From the NCBI GenBank assembly GCA_904394215.1, contig CAJFNF010000017.1, positions 1 to 39,618 of the forward strand: 39,618 nucleotides of DNA, read 5' to 3'. Positions 39,602 to 39,618 of the stretch are shown in pieces (position 1 is the stretch's first letter; every line of letters begins with the position of its first letter). The notes beneath the pieces were generated by a model. It did not search any database. It saw nothing but the letters and a program-made list of their open reading frames with translations, and was not told the DNA's origin. Position numbers and translations under genes: made by a program. The DNA comes from an uncultured Faecalibacterium sp. Its GTDB lineage: Bacteria > Bacillota > Clostridia > Oscillospirales > Ruminococcaceae.

Positions 39602-39618
39602 GGCCCGGTAGCTCAGTT
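39602..39618 (+). tRNA. Partial tRNA, probably tRNA-Asp (cut by the window end)
   Basis: GGCCCGGTAGCTCAGTT is the first 17 bases of a tRNA (acceptor strand and D-arm start). The sequence fits tRNA-Asp, which often follows tRNA-Val in Firmicutes clusters, but the anticodon is outside the window. Confidence 0.75.

Noticed and set aside
1-39618. CRISPR array, prophage or integrative element
   Set aside because: No regularly spaced repeats, integrase or phage structural genes are seen; repeats found are short operator-like motifs or tRNA copies.

Overview
The window is a gene-dense bacterial chromosome segment, probably from a moderately GC-rich Clostridia member of the Oscillospiraceae type (Faecalibacterium / Gemmiger / Subdoligranulum relatives). 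This placement is an inference from several things: AGGAGG-type ribosome binding sites, near-consensus sigma-A promoters with 17-base spacers, a fermentative gene set (NfnAB, Pta, a flavodoxin/ferredoxin protein), an SLH-domain envelope protein, a DUF3796 protein paired with a small XRE regulator, and no outer-membrane genes. There is no prophage, CRISPR array or intact insertion sequence; the only mobile trace is a decayed IS5-type transposase.

Layout. 1-3.5 kb (minus): start of a possible regulator at the left edge behind a nested palindrome, a GNAT acetyltransferase, a YtcJ-like amidohydrolase and an XRE regulator. 3.6-7.7 kb (minus): a polar amino-acid ABC importer operon (ATPase, binding protein, two permeases) ending in a cytidylate-kinase-like gene; its transcript starts with a terminator-like hairpin. 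8.1-9.2 kb (plus): secreted PepSY protein and the IS5 relic. 9.2-13.0 kb (minus): fructose operon fruR-fruK-fruA. 13.2-14.6 kb: flavodoxin/2x[4Fe-4S] protein divergent from an Rrf2 regulator, with two identical-architecture operators between them. 14.7-20.6 kb (plus): MacA-like adaptor, MacB-like ATPase and permease, and an SLH protein, preceded by four 11-bp-phased repeats. 20.6-24.1 kb: divergent membrane protein and lipoprotein, then an AGCS symporter. 24.2-25.4 kb (minus): B3/4-domain protein and two identical tRNA-Ser(GGA) genes, each with its own promoter and terminator.

25.5-26.6 kb (plus): FMN-dependent alpha-hydroxy-acid dehydrogenase-like protein with a Cys-rich N-terminus. 26.7-32.1 kb (minus): family-4 uracil-DNA glycosylase, a P-loop ATPase, a PD-(D/E)XK-XPD helicase fusion and an RluA pseudouridine synthase, apparently one operon. 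32.3-33.5 kb (plus): AI-2E family permease. 33.6-34.6 kb (minus): azlCD branched-chain amino-acid exporter. 34.9-35.9 kb (plus): pta behind a perfect 23-bp dyad. 36.0-36.8 kb (minus): DUF3796 protein plus XRE repressor with palindromic operators on the promoter. 37.0-39.2 kb (minus): nfnA-nfnB electron-bifurcating transhydrogenase. 39.4 kb to the end (plus): a tRNA operon (Gly-Val-Asp?) behind a perfect consensus promoter.

The themes are amino-acid and sugar uptake, redox balancing of a fermenter (Nfn, flavodoxin/ferredoxin, Pta), export, and DNA/RNA maintenance. No wholly new system is proven. The best candidates for undescribed biology are regulatory: the hairpin leader of the amino-acid ABC operon, the phased repeats of the MacAB-SLH operon, the paired Rrf2 operators, the ribosome-site-sequestering hairpin in the repair operon and the dyad at the 5' end of pta.
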